A stretch of 64,000 nt of DNA from NCBI GenBank assembly GCA_947568835.1, contig OX387612.1, positions 4,774,001 through 4,838,000 of the forward strand, given 5' to 3'. The notes under the pieces are model-generated. The model was not told the DNA's origin and ran no database searches. It was given only the letters and a program-made list of their open reading frames with translations. This DNA is from Protonemura montana (Eukaryota; Arthropoda; Insecta; Plecoptera; Nemouridae). Below, piece after piece: positions 47,430 through 58,877 of this stretch. The position numbers were made by a program, and so were the translations under genes. Position 1 is the first letter of the stretch; each line of letters begins with the position of its first letter.

Positions 47430-49430
47430 AGGTGTAAATTTAAATTTGAATTTGGTGATGATTCTGGAAGGCTTTGTCCTGTCACATAAAATAAATTTCA
47501 TTTAGCAGCCGTCACTATTTTCTCTCTGTCCAAATTAATTAATCACCGTTTAATATTTGAGCCTGGAAGGATGGGGTTTAACTTTTAAACTGTCATTTGG
47601 AGGTCAAAGTAAGAAGTCCCATTGATATTTTGTTTGTATTTCCAAGTCACCAAATATTCTGTTTCGAAGCAAACACATTGTTAATAACTGTTTTATTCTT
47701 GTTCTTCGTGTGTTGTCATAGTTTCTTGGTTTGCAATTATTAAAATATCATTGTTTTAAAGCAAATTACTGCACCGGTTAAAATCACCCCTGAACGGCGT
47801 CGATGGAATCGGTCCTTAAGAATGCATTTTATGATGTACATGATTTTCACTTGTGTTTAGCTAAGAACGGAATGCAATTGTTGGTTGAAATTTTAAACTG
47901 ATAATTTAATTTTAAAATGTAATGAAAATTTTAAAACAGTGTTTTGTTGTAAAAACGATAAAGAAGGTTTAAAATTTAAAGCTATTGTAGAATTCTGTAA
48001 TGATTGCGTTGTATCAACCTTCAGAAGGGCTGGTAAACGGTTGTCACTCTTACACAAAAGTAGATAGGGTTACCAATCATCATCATCCTCATCATCATCA
48101 ACCCATTCTGTGTCACCGTTGTTAAAAGATGTGAGCAACACAATCTGTTTTAAAACAGTGCGTCGTTAAACAGAACAAATAACTGAAGTAAATCAACAAA
48201 TTGTTTTACGAAACTCAATGCTTTTGGACGAATGATTTAGAATTAGATTTGTGTTTGATTATATTTTTGTAAGGTTGTCATTGTATATGTTGGATAAAAT
48301 AAACATCAAAGCGCTAAATATGCACTAAGGTGCGTTTTTAGTGCTCATTTATGTGGAATAAATTTCTAAATTATATCGAAACTAGCAGTACCCGCTGCCT
48401 ACGGCCGCTTTAGATTTTGAGAAAGTGGGCATTTTGGTTTCAAATGTAAAGCCTCTAATGGGACCACAACCAAAAGTACCCCCATTTATTGAATTTGAAA
48501 TTTGCCGCTCAAGTCACTCGGGGTCATTGCATTGTGGAAACTCTGTGAATTCCAAAGTGACCACGATGACAATTTCGAAAACAAACGATGTTGGCTGTCA
48601 AAAGATTTCCGTGTATGATTTCTTGAAATTTGTCTTCGAGAGTGAAACTTGTGAAATACCTTTTACATCTCCACCAGATCTTACTAAAAACATGTTTAAT
48701 GAACGGATAAGCACCTAAAGTTGACAAAATCTAAGTTTCTTTGGTAATTAAGTTGTTTGACATTGTTTGAGAACTGTCAAAACCTTTCCTTGCCAGCCAG
48801 TTTTAAATAAAATTCAATATGAAAATCCCTTCAAATCAGCGTAGAAATGTCGCTTTGGGTCGTGCTCTGAAGTCGTGTAAAATTCAAAATTATCTCCAGC
48901 AATGTTTGACCGATTTCTTAAAGTATTTGACGTTCTAATCCCGTTTGACGTTTGAATATCCTGAATGCACTGCCACAAAGATAAGTTGAAGAATTCGTTC
49001 ACCTTGCTGTGGTTAAAAAACCAAACAAATGCTTGCATCTGTCAAACTTTTTGCAAAATTATTTCTATTTCACGTAAAACAATCTTAAATAACAGCGTTT
49101 GCGCTCAATTTCTTCAAAAACTTCCATGGGCATGCATGAACAGTATTAAACTAAAAAGTTGAACATCGCACATTTAAAGCTTTTATATAAAGTTAATGAA
49201 CCTAGTTTGGGGATATATATTAAAAATAGATTTAGGTAAGGCAGGCAAATGAATAAAAATTAACGGTTTAATTAGAACCAAAAATATCCCCGACGTTCGG
49301 GTATAATACCAGGCAAACAAAAAATCATGATCGCAAAGTTTTTTTTTGTTGAGAATGTTATCAAAATGACAATGAGCACGTGGGTACCTGGCAAAATGTT
49401 CAAAGCTATGACTCATCAGGCTCCTCCTGG
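47430..49430. other. No gene called; scattered repeat pieces
   Basis: About 48005-48180 resembles a decayed 5S-SINE tail (cagtgcgtcgttaaacagaa). At 48375-48410 the string actagcagtacccgctgcct looks like a transposon end often seen in insects. A 97-residue frame follows (48425-48718) but has no recognisable domain. Confidence 0.4.
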
Positions 49431-49440
49431 TTGGTCAAGG

Positions 49441-49475
49441 TATATAAGGGCCGGAGAAGTCTAACACTTCACTTG
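49441..49475 (+). promoter_or_regulatory. Core promoter of lectin gene 1 (TATA plus initiator)
   Basis: TATATAAG at 49441-49448, followed by agtctaacacttcacttgat. The TCACTT motif, about 28 bases downstream, is at the right distance for an initiator. The same pair and spacing occurs before lectin gene 2. Confidence 0.7.
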
Positions 49476-49515
49476 ATAACTTGCAGCCAACTGTACGCAA
49501 TCAACACCGACTACA

Positions 49516-52500
49516 ATGAATCGAAGCGGCTTCGTCACCGGTAAGAAACTTATTTTCTTGTTTGTTTTCAACCTTGTTTTACTTTTTATTTTTTCATTGC
49601 AAATCTCGATTGATTTTTAACATTTTATAGTCTTTTTTTGTGAGTTGAGTTTTTTTTCTACAGTTTTTGTTTGTGTGTTTGCCTTGTTTGGAAAGAATGT
49701 TTTTTCTAGGCTGTAATAAATTAAAATTTTATATCTTTTGAAATTTGGGATTTGACCCGAAAAAAGAGTTGTTTTTTCAGGATAGATATTTTTTTTATTG
49801 CGTGGTGTTTTTACTAAGTGTGTTTATTTTTACAATTTTTTTTTTGGTTATCTACAATTGTGTTTGTCTATTTGCCTTCTAAAAAAAAAAAAAAAAATGG
49901 TTGTAATAAAGTTAGATTTCATTTCTTTTGAAATCTGGAATTTAAATCGAAAAAGAAGTTTCAATTCGTAAAGGTTTGACCCCTGGCCTGTTGAAAAGTA
50001 ATAGGGTCAGTTGAATAACAATGGGTCAGGTGTAGACCGGCAATCAGTAGGTCCCGAGTTCGTCACCCGGTTTGGTCGCAAATTTGTCCAGTTTAGCTCC
50101 CCTTCCAACTGCTAGTTGAATATTTATCGCTATGTTCTCAGTTTGAACATATACTTCTGTATCAAAATTACAATAAAGTAAATCAGTCACAGCATAAATG
50201 CTGGTGCCAAACAATATAATTTTAACAGTGTTGCAGTTTCTTAGTTATCATCTTTCTTTTCAAGTTTACCTAAATACACCTATTTCCGCTTTGGTTAGCT
50301 TTAAATTACAGGAACTGTGCATGAGCTAGATGCTTCAATGAGTTTTGAATTTCAAATTTTTGAAAGAAACACATTGATAAAGCGGACTTCTTTTCATAAC
50401 TCCGTTGCGGCAAATGAGGTCAGGCCACTATCAAATCGATTCTCCGGATCAAAAAGATATTGATTCCATATTTTTATAGAAAAAAAAGCTGTCTAAAATA
50501 GTACCAATGTTAGTTGCGATGATCTAATTCTCGGAATTGGTTCCAAAAATGTTTGTCAGTTTAAGTGTTTTTTTTTTAATTTGGTATAATCTGTCTATCT
50601 ATTTCATTATTATATTACGAAACAACAATTCAAAGCATATAAATTGGATTTCTTCTTTGTTTATTTTTTTATTTTTGAAAATTGTTTTTTTGTCATTTTT
50701 TATCAAGAGGATATACATTTTATCTAAAAGGCATGCAACTTTTTCAAATGATCTGCCAGCTAATTTGTCATATCCTTCTATTAATTTCTTAGATAATACC
50801 GACTTCTTCTTTACTTCTTTGTTCATCCAACTATCTGTATCTTCCATTGGTGCATTTACTGCTCATCCCTGACATCTACTTGTACATATTTTATTTATAT
50901 TAATATTTTCGCCATCTTTTTACCTTCTCCCGTATTATCAATTTTAAATCTGACTTGACCATCTTTCTTCACCCAATTTCAAATACTTTTCAACCATTTT
51001 TAACTTTTTTCTCCAATTTTAAATCTTAATCTTTCCATAAACATAACTTTCCTCAAGACAATATATTTTTTATTTTATCTTCGTTAAATCCTATATACTT
51101 CTTACAAATTTCACCAGTGCTTCTTCCATCATTCTTGCCTTCTTGCCGTTCCAAATTCTTTAATTTCCAAGCTATAGATAGCTCTTAGAAAAGTCTAAAA
51201 AAAAACTTTTGGTCATCAAAACAAATTACCATAATACACTATCAGAGGTTCTTGGTTACAGGTTTAGCGGTTATCGTGGGTGTGGTGATGCTCTCTTTGG
51301 AGGGCGAAACACTCACCCTTGGAGGCTTAGTTCAGGTGCCTCTGGTGCAGGCACAAACTGCTCTATCCCTTATCAACGGACAAGTTCAAGTTTCATTAAA
51401 CCTTGACAATCTTGGACAAGGTCTCTGGGGAAAGTGTGTTACTGGAGGACTACCCGTTTTGGTTGACCGATCAAAGTGCAACAGAAATTGGCAACAGGGT
51501 AAGGCATTTATCAGACAAATACCATTATATATAGGTATAGTATGTCAAAACCGATGTGCCCATATCATTGATTTCAGCTCTGTTTAACGAGATGTTGAAC
51601 TACGACGACTGGAAGTGTGGTACCAGGACCACTGCTGCTGGTACGGTTGAGAACTGCGTGCTGACGGGCTCCTACCCTAACCCTAACCCAACTCCAGCCA
51701 TCGTCAACACCGGATGTGGGTGGGTCATGCCTGTGTTCTGTGACGACAGCGTCAACGACATCGTCAACTCTCTGCTGTCGGCCAACCCCGCAAGTAGGTG
51801 GAAATAAGAATGCACTTGCCTTTCCAGTCATGATGAGAAAATTATAATATTGAGCAAGGTTAAGATAGTAACTCCCTTATCTCCTAAAATATTTAGTGTC
51901 CACGCTACTGCCCCTTGTAAAATCTCCTAACTCTGTAGCAGTAATTAAAGATGGTAGCACCTTTGTCGTTGTGTTAGTTATTGGTTGCAGTCTTCGCAGA
52001 AAATGTTAAAAGTATTTTTGCCAAAAGGTTCAATCTTTGTATAAAAGTAAAAGGCATCATATATATATATATTTTAAATATTTTTCTTCAAGGCGCTACC
52101 ACCAGATTTTAAACGTAATTTTAAGAAATGGTTATTTCTTGTCTTCTTTGTCTCCTAACCCAAAAAAAATGGTTAATTATTTGTCCCAAATACTGCCACC
52201 GTGACCAATAAACTAGTTTCAAGACTCTGACAGCAAGCCAGTTTTAAAATGTTTGTTAGAAAAAAATATTGACACAGTTTAATGATCAGAGCCAATCAGA
52301 TACCATTAAACTTAATTACTCCTTACTTTTGTCACTGAAATGCTAGTCCTGAAAATGGATTCACTTTTGAAAAAAATAATTAGGTACACTGATTTTTATT
52401 TATTGGTCTTGTCCTTTCCACACTCCAGATAGCGTGGTTCCCGCCACACCGAGCGGTTACACTCTGGTGCCTGGAAGCGGTTTCTACAAAGTGCATACCG

Positions 52501-53346
52501 AGAAGCTTTCGTGGACTGCCGCACAAAGCGCATGCAAGGCAGAGGGAGGTAACCTTGCAGTTCCCATGACGTCCAACGACTACACTGAAATCATGAATCT
52601 GCTGGTGGCGGCGGGTGTCCCGCCAGGCGGTGTTTATATTGGATTCAACGACACCGCCACCGAGGGCACCTTTGTGTCGGTCACAGGTTGGTGAAAAATA
52701 ATCTACCAATAACTGACTAAACAATCAGCACAATCACAAGCATAGCATACACCCTTAATTGACAGCGAGACAGTGAAAATTTTGAAAAACATTTGAGGAT
52801 CGTAAATCAGTACATGGCGTTTGTCTACAATCCTGTTGAAACTTAGAAAATCATATGGGAAAACACAAAACTGACAAAGCCTCATGCCGCACAAACATGA
52901 CATTTAAAAGTGTTCAAAATATTGTAGCTCCTCTGTACATTATTCTAATAAACATGGCAATAATCTAATGGTTATGTACAAGAAATAGCCTAGTTGTGTC
53001 ACTGAATTTTACTCGAAAAGAACTTGTTTCGTGTAAATAGTCAGCCATTACTCGAGTATTAACTGCACTACCGCAGCAGAATGCCTTGAAATCTGCTCCC
53101 AAGTTGCAAAAAGCTTAAAACCGGACATTATTGGACACTTGCATTTAATTTCCAGGCCAACCATCGTGTCAACTGGCAAAGATTCCGTACATCAATGGCG
53201 AGCCGAACAACTATAACGGCGACGAAGACTGCCTGTTGTTTGGTTCCGGAAACGTGGCAACAGTGAACGACGTCAAATGCAGCGAAACAAACGCGTTCGT
53301 CTGTCAGATCATCTTGCCCTCGAGGCTGGCACCGTGCCGTCGGTAG
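49516..53346 (+). CDS. Secreted C-type lectin 1 (hemolymph LPS-binding-protein-like), 5 exons
   Basis: Exons: 49516-49540, 51262-51498, 51578-51793, 52429-52686, 53156-53346. Every intron is phase 1 and GT-AG: 308 residues. Residues 1-26 are a signal peptide (MNRSGFVTGLAVIVGVVMLS). Residues about 60-158 are a Cys-rich region (WKCGTRT, ENCVLTGSYP, CGWVMPVFCDDSVNDIV) that I do not recognise. Residues about 165-303 are a C-type lectin domain: GYTLVPGSGFYKVHTE, AAQSACKAEGGNLAVP, YIGFNDTATEGTFVSV, then GEPNNYNGDEDC and VNDVKC...FVCQI. The EPN motif (261-263) is the mannose-type calcium and sugar site; VND replaces the usual WND. Insect lectins of this type bind microbial surface sugars in hemolymph. 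AATAAA is at 53758. An identical architecture follows at 58878. Confidence 0.9.
50030..50115 (+). mobile_element. tRNA-derived SINE (second family) fragment
   Basis: gaccggcaatcagtaggtcc, gagttcgtcacccggtttgg and aatttgtccagtttagctcc match the 3' half of 57570-57765. Confidence 0.6.
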
Positions 53347-53757
53347 ATCACGGACTGGTGAAAAACACACCGGGCGAACTGTTTTGTTTCGTTTTAGTGT
53401 TTGTGGATTCGCCTTTGTGTTGTTACATTTTTCACATTCACTTTAAGATAAATCAGCACTTAGAGAGACCAAGAATTTAAATTGTCTAATTTATTTGATT
53501 TCATATTTAATAGCTATGTATGCAATATGCATACAGTAATGTATACTGTAACATACTATTGTAAAAAAATAGAAATGTTTCGAATTCATACTGGTAAAAG
53601 TCCACAACAATGGTCCACTTTACAATGATTTAAGCAGCTAAACTCCTAATACTTAAAACATTGTTTTTATTGCTAAACAAAATACTGTTTTGGTAAATTT
53701 GTTGATAAAACACTGGGTGCTGGTTTGTTCTTGACTGTATTGAAAGGTCTTTGCACA

Positions 53758-53763
53758 AATAAA
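53758..53763 (+). terminator. Polyadenylation signal of lectin gene 1
   Basis: AATAAA about 410 bases after the stop at 53344-53346. The corresponding place in the duplicated 3' end has AATAAA at 57069-57074. Confidence 0.55.
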
Positions 53764-53811
53764 CTATTGTCATTGCATTGAACTCGTTCTTGTCTTGATA
53801 CCACTTAATTT

Positions 53812-54095
53812 GAGCAACACTGCGATGGGTCAGGTGTTTGATGAGTGACCATCACACACACGAGAAGTTGGCTGCAGAGAATTTAGTACAGCAACTTCAT
53901 TGCCTTTCTTTTCAACCTCTCGAAAGCATGGATTTGTTGAGGAATCCTGTTGTTAGCGTGGTAGCGCGGGAAGGGACATAAGCTGGTCTTCCTATTGGTG
54001 AACTCCTCATCCCTTTAAGGCTCGGCTAGGTTTGTCGTCCACGCCGGCACTATTACTTCAGGATTCTTTGTTATATCCATGCGTCGATAAAAGTA
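53812..54095 (+). mobile_element. 5S-derived SINE, copy 8, diverged
   Basis: gagcaacactgcgatgggtc, atgagtgaccatcacacac, cagcaacttcattgcctttc and gcatggatttgttgaggaa. It directly follows the lectin 1 poly(A) region. Confidence 0.75.
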
Positions 54096-54109
54096 ATAAC
54101 CAATTTATT

Positions 54110-54600
54110 TTCTATCCTGGTGGCCATATATTTGCCTTTTTTTGGGAGGTCCAGGTTCGATCCTGGTAGTGAGAGCACAATATCTGTCCTGAATTCAAGA
54201 GTTCCTAGTTTTGATCCTGGCGGCCGGCTCTTATGGTAGTCAGAGCGCCATGTCTGCCTTGCATACAGTAGGTCTCAGGTTCGATTTTGGTGCCCAGCTA
54301 TCCTGGTATTGAGTGTGCCATGTCTGCCTTGCACTAAGTAGGTCCCATGTTCGATCTTGGTAACCAGCTATCCTGGTAGTGAGTGCGCCATGTCTGCCTT
54401 GCATTCATGAAGTCCCCGTTTCGATCCTGGTAGCCGGCTATCCTGGTAGGGAGAGGGCCATGTCTGCCTTGCATTCAAGAGTTTCCAGGTTTGATCCTGG
54501 TGGTCAGCTATTCTGGTAGTGAGAGCGTCATGTCTGCCTTGCATTCAGGAGGTCCCTGGTTCGGTCTTGTTAGCCGGTTATCCTATGTCTGCTTTGCTTT
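54110..54600 (+). repeat. Second array of the tRNA-Ala-like 70-bp unit, diverged
   Basis: Six or seven units (gccatgtctgccttgcattc, ggttcgatcctggt, ccggctatcctggtag) with substitutions and small indels. Older-looking than the array at 44889. Confidence 0.75.
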
Positions 54601-54904
54601 CGGAACGTCTCTGGGTGAGTAGACCGTATTTAGAACCACGAGGCATTTTCCGTAATACCAAACTACATCGATGCCTTTTTGCACAGAAAGAGAGGTAACG
54701 AGTGGATTTAAAAGCAGAATAATTTCAAAGATCAGGAGCAGTTACCAGCCATCGCTGACGATAAGTCTATGGGTTAGTAGATTTTTGAAGCAAATAGTGT
54801 TGTTCTATGTTACCATTCTAAAGACAAATCTCAATAAGAAATATTGAAACCTTTCTTACACACCAGCCAAGGTTTATGTGGAAATGTATTCATATTAATC
54901 GCCT

Positions 54905-55095
54905 TGTTCGGAAGGGTAGTTGAACTGTAAAAATGTGCGACTGATCCAGGATACAAACCTGAGGCCTCGCAATTGCTGGTCGGGATCTCTTCCAGCTGAG
55001 CTATCTGGGTACACGGATTCCCGTTTCCCCCGGGTGGTATAAGGGATCCCCTCAAGGGGAAAGAGGCCAAAGCGACTCGTAATGACAAGTACTTA
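54905..55095 (-). mobile_element. tRNA-derived SINE, second family, copy 2
   Basis: Reverse strand: agctgagctatctgggtaca (A-box side), cgcaattgctggtcggg, gatccaggatacaaacctga (B-box side) and the leader ggcctctttccccttgagg read from the minus strand. Confidence 0.75.
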
Positions 55096-55099
55096 GCAA

Positions 55100-56340
55100 C
55101 TCAAGGATGAGATGCTAATTCAATGGCCACAGGACAGAATCGTCTGTCTCCATTCCTCGAATCTCGTTCTGTATCTCCAATGATGTGGGTTGTAGCAGGG
55201 TTTTTGGTTTTTCCTGTGACTCCACTAGGAAGCTGAAACCAGCAAGCGATGGATGGCAGTGGAGCTGGACTGAAAAAATGTGTTTTGTCATTTAAAGCCT
55301 ACAGTTTCACAAGAGAGTTTAGCGAAATGATAGCACTCCATTAGTATTTGTAGACAATTATTTGTTAATTGTTGAGTATTTACGAAATGATAATTGAGCA
55401 TGTCGATTCGGTGTTTTTTTTCTTATAATTGGAACCGATATCAGTTTTATGATTCATTTTCATTCGCCATAAAAATAATCGCACTTTAGCATAGTAAAAA
55501 TGAACACAGCTTTTATACTCAAACTTCAAAGATAAGACTGCTGTAGTAATAGCCATTGTGGACGATACCTCAGATGGTATCGTTGCACACTGCAAATCTA
55601 CCCAATTAGTTAAATAAAAAAGAAAATGATAACCGAAACCGTTGATGATGTTGTAGAATAAGTGCTAAGATTTTTGAAAAATTAAAGTCTTGTTTTACCA
55701 AAATCTCGCCCACGAGCTACCTTTAATCACATGCAGTGAAATTCAGATGTTTCTGGGAGCTAGAGATCCAACTTTCAGTTCAAATATGGTAAAATCCGAG
55801 CTTAGAGCCTGTCACATAATATCCTATATAAAAGGATATGTAGAAGCTTCTACTTGACTTCCAATTACTTATTTAACTGGAGATTGTAAAACTAGAACTA
55901 AGAAGCTATCAGCTAGTCAAAAGTTTCCGTGTATTTTTAAATGATGTTAAAAAAGTTTTTTGTTTAAATTTCTTAAATAATACAATTATACTGAAATTCT
56001 ATAAAAAAATCTACCATTCTTTCAGGTGGTTTCCGTTTTTGTTTTACGTTAGTTGTTGAGATGGTTGTGATCATTTTCATAGCCTGACATTGACAGGCAG
56101 CAGATAATTGGCACGAGCACTTAAAAATAGTTTTAATTACACAGTTACTTTACCTAGTTGTGTTGTTATCTCTATGCCAAAAATTATATATTTCTAAGAA
56201 TAAAAATGAAGTATCATCTAAAAGGCAATATCGGGCGATGTGAAATCATCCTATTAAATTTAAGACAAAAAACTTTGGTGAAACGTTGGTGGCGTTGGTG
56301 AAATCGCGCCTAAATGTATCTTAAAAAGTTTACGGAAAGC
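55100..56340. other. No gene seen; repeat D2 copy at about 56080-56245
   Basis: AT-rich. A D2-related piece (ttgacaggcagcagataatt, tgttgttatctctatgcc) lies near the end. Nothing coding was recognised. Confidence 0.45.
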
Positions 56341-56442
56341 TGAGCTACGGAAAGCTACCGCAGCAGAATGCCTTGCAATCTGCTCCCATGTTGCAAAAAG
56401 CTCCAAACTGGATATTACTTGACACTTGCATTTAATTTCCAG

Positions 56443-56633
56443 GCCAACCATCGTGTCAACTGGCAAAGATTCCGTTCAACAGTGGCAAGCCGAACAACTG
56501 GAACGGCGACGAAGACTGCGTGTTGTTTGGTTCCTCAAACAAGGCAACAGTGAACGACGTCAAATGCAGCGAAGTGAACGCGTTCGTCTGTCAGATCATC
56601 TTGCCCTCGAGGCATGCACCGTGCCGTCAGTAG
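56443..56633 (+). CDS. Duplicated terminal C-type-lectin exon (orphan or alternative last exon)
   Basis: Open from the acceptor (tttaatttccag) to TAG, 191 bases, the same length and phase as the last exon of lectin gene 1 (53156-53346). It encodes QPSCQLAKIPFNSGKPNNWN, then GDEDCVLFGSSNKATVNDVK and CSEVNAFVCQI. The sugar-site triplet is KPN in place of EPN. Intron sequence before the exon and the 3' UTR, including AATAAA at 57069, are duplicated too. No other lectin exons lie between 53346 and 56443, so it is either a 3' alternative exon of gene 1 or a relic. The frame is intact, which argues against long neglect. Confidence 0.7.
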
Positions 56634-57129
56634 ATCACGGCCATGTGGAAAACAAACCGGGCGAACTGTTTTGTTTTGTTTTAGTGTTCGCGGATTCGCC
56701 TTTGTGTTATTATACTATTCTCATTCACTTTTAAGGTAAACCAGCGCCTTTGAGATAATGTTGATGTCACTTAACTTATTTATTGGTTTTGCTTTTAAAC
56801 ATTTTTTTGAAATAGGTAATCTTTATCTGTAATTTATAATTTTAAATATTATGACACAAACGAGCCGAAGGGGTCTTTTCAAGCGAAGTACCTGTCGTAA
56901 GCAGATGTTAAAAAAACTTGATTTAAATTGGAAATAACTCTTGTTGTCGTCACAAAAATGATTTGTTAACAAGATTATTTTTTTCTATGTACAATTATAT
57001 TTGGAAAATTCTTTGACAATTCACTGGGCGCTGGTTCTTCCATTCTTGTTTTGAATTGTTTTTGTAATAATAAAATGTTGACATTTAATTGAACTTGTTC
57101 TTGGCCTGATGTTTCTTAAGTAGGCAAAA

Positions 57130-57460
57130 CTAATTGTTGCATAAGTTACCATCAAACACATGACCATGGTTCTGTTGGGGACAGAGATTGAAGGGATGAA
57201 AGGTAGGACAACAACTTCACTCGCCATGCCTATTTAACTCTTGACAGCATGGATTTGTGGAGGAATCCTGTTGTTCACGTTGTACCGTCCTTCGGAAGGG
57301 ACGTTAGGCCAGTGGTCCCCTTGGTCTTCGACAGGAGTAGGCTGCATGCTGCCTTCGGGGTTCCTATTCTCCCGTCTGTATTAGGTTAGGGTCGTTGTTA
57401 TCTTTGTGAAACCAGTGAGTCGTTTGCACAATTTTTAACAGTCATTAAACAGCGCAAAAT
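57130..57460 (+). mobile_element. 5S-derived SINE, copy 9
   Basis: gttaccatcaaacacatgacc, gacagagattgaagggatg, cagcatggatttgtggagg and ccgtccttcggaagggacg. Placed just after the duplicated lectin 3' end, as copy 8 is after the original. Confidence 0.75.
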
Positions 57461-57461
57461 A

Positions 57462-57520
57462 GTCTCAAATGCGAATAATCTGCACTAAAAAAGGTAAAAT
57501 ATCTTAACACTCAAAACGAC
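57462..57520 (+). mobile_element. Family M fragment
   Basis: agtctcaaatgcgaataatc followed by cttaacactcaaaacgac, as in the middle of 12600-12955. Confidence 0.55.
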
Positions 57521-57569
57521 TTCCAGCTTCAGCTTCGAGATCCCATATCCCACCGTAGTTTTCAAAATT

Positions 57570-57765
57570 TGCTAAGAACTCGTCGATACGAGTCGCCTCG
57601 GCCTCTTACCCCTTGATGGGAAGCCTTATCCCAGAACGTGATGCTGCAATCTGTGTGCGCAGATAGCTCAGTTGGTAGAGCACATGACCGGCAATTGGTA
57701 GGTCCCGGGTTGGTATCCTGATTCGGTCGCAAATCTTTCCAGTCTAGCTTCTTTTACTTACATAT
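57570..57765 (+). mobile_element. tRNA-derived SINE, second family, copy 3
   Basis: Leader cgatacgagtcgcctcggcc, then agatagctcagttggtagag (good A-box), gaccggcaattggtaggtcc, gggttggtatcctgattc (B-box-like) and tail tttccagtctagcttctttt. This is the best-preserved copy. Confidence 0.8.
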
Positions 57766-58196
57766 GTTTGACATTTGGCACTGACTATTTGCTAAGTAAT
57801 ACACATACATTGATGCTCCCTCCCCCCCCTTCCCCCCCAAGTAATGAATAACACTGTTACGTCAATTACTAGCGCATTTACTTACGTTATTTTACTAAAC
57901 CGTTACACAAGGCAAGACTAGGTACGATCTAGCTTTACCGGCTCACATCGTTTCCTGCATACGTCAATCTGAGCACAACAATGAGTAGAAACTAATTTTT
58001 TTTATTAATTTTAAACACACTGTTTAGATTCTATGGTAGAATGTAAATTTATGTATTGTTTTTAGACTCATGTCTATTTAATGAAACCTTTTTATTTGAT
58101 TTATTTCTAGCCTATTTATTTTTTATTTTCTAAGGTCTAGTTTTACCAAAAATCTCGCCTCCTAAGTGAAATGTTATTTGAAACCTTTGCTATGAC

Positions 58197-58430
58197 CTAC
58201 CGAATGCCAGGCAGACATGCCGCTCTCACCACAAGGATAGCCGGCCACCAGGATCAATCCTAGGACCACCCGAATGCAAGGCAGACATGGCACTCTCACT
58301 ACCAGGATAGCCGGCCACCAGGATCAATCCTAGGACCACCCGAATGCAAGGCTGACATGGCGCTCTCACTACCAGGATAGCCGGCCACCAGGATCAAGCC
58401 TAGGACCACCCAAATGCAAGGCGGACGCAC
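58197..58430 (-). repeat. Third array of the tRNA-Ala-like 70-bp unit, reverse strand
   Basis: About 3.4 units with 70-bp period (aggatagccggccaccagga at about 58234 and 58304). On the minus strand it reads ccttgcattcgggtggtcct, aggattgatcctggtgg and ccggctatcctgg. The B-box is altered to attgatcc. Confidence 0.8.
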
Positions 58431-58802
58431 ATTACAACTTTAAAGAGTGATCTTTGGATAACTACATTCAATCTAACCGATAGCTGTAGATTTACCTGTG
58501 TTATTGCTACCCGTGGTAAAAAAATTAGTGTAAATGTGTGAGTTACTGTCCCTACCTAGGCAAAAGGCCGAACATGCATAGTCTAACACAGTGCTTGGAA
58601 AGTTAAATATTCATGGTGAAATTGGATATAGACATGAATCAGAATGATTAATAACTAAACATCGTGATCTTACATGCAAGCAAGAATGATTCTGTTTGCA
58701 ATGTTTTGCATTGCAGCACAATCTATCATTGCCAATTGTTACAACGCCTGGGTAAACAACAACTCATAAGATTGATAATCTCGCTCGAAGATCGCTTGGG
58801 GG

Positions 58803-58837
58803 TATAAAAGTACCTGACAAGTCTAACTCTTCACTTG
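58803..58837 (+). promoter_or_regulatory. Core promoter of lectin gene 2 (TATA plus initiator)
   Basis: TATAAAAG at 58803-58810 followed by aagtctaactcttcacttgt. The aagtctaac-cttcactt block is shared with lectin gene 1 at the same spacing. Confidence 0.75.
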
Positions 58838-58877
58838 TGACAATTCTGACCAGCTGTAAACATCAAAACTTACTACA

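Noticed and set aside
48425..48718. 97-residue open frame
   Set aside because: No recognisable domain, and it starts directly after a transposon-like end string; probably part of a decayed repeat.
52687..52692. Alternative donor gtgaaa that would keep a Trp after VSVTG
   Set aside because: It would shift the phase so that the last lectin exon is read out of frame; the gttggt donor keeps phase 1 in both paralogues.
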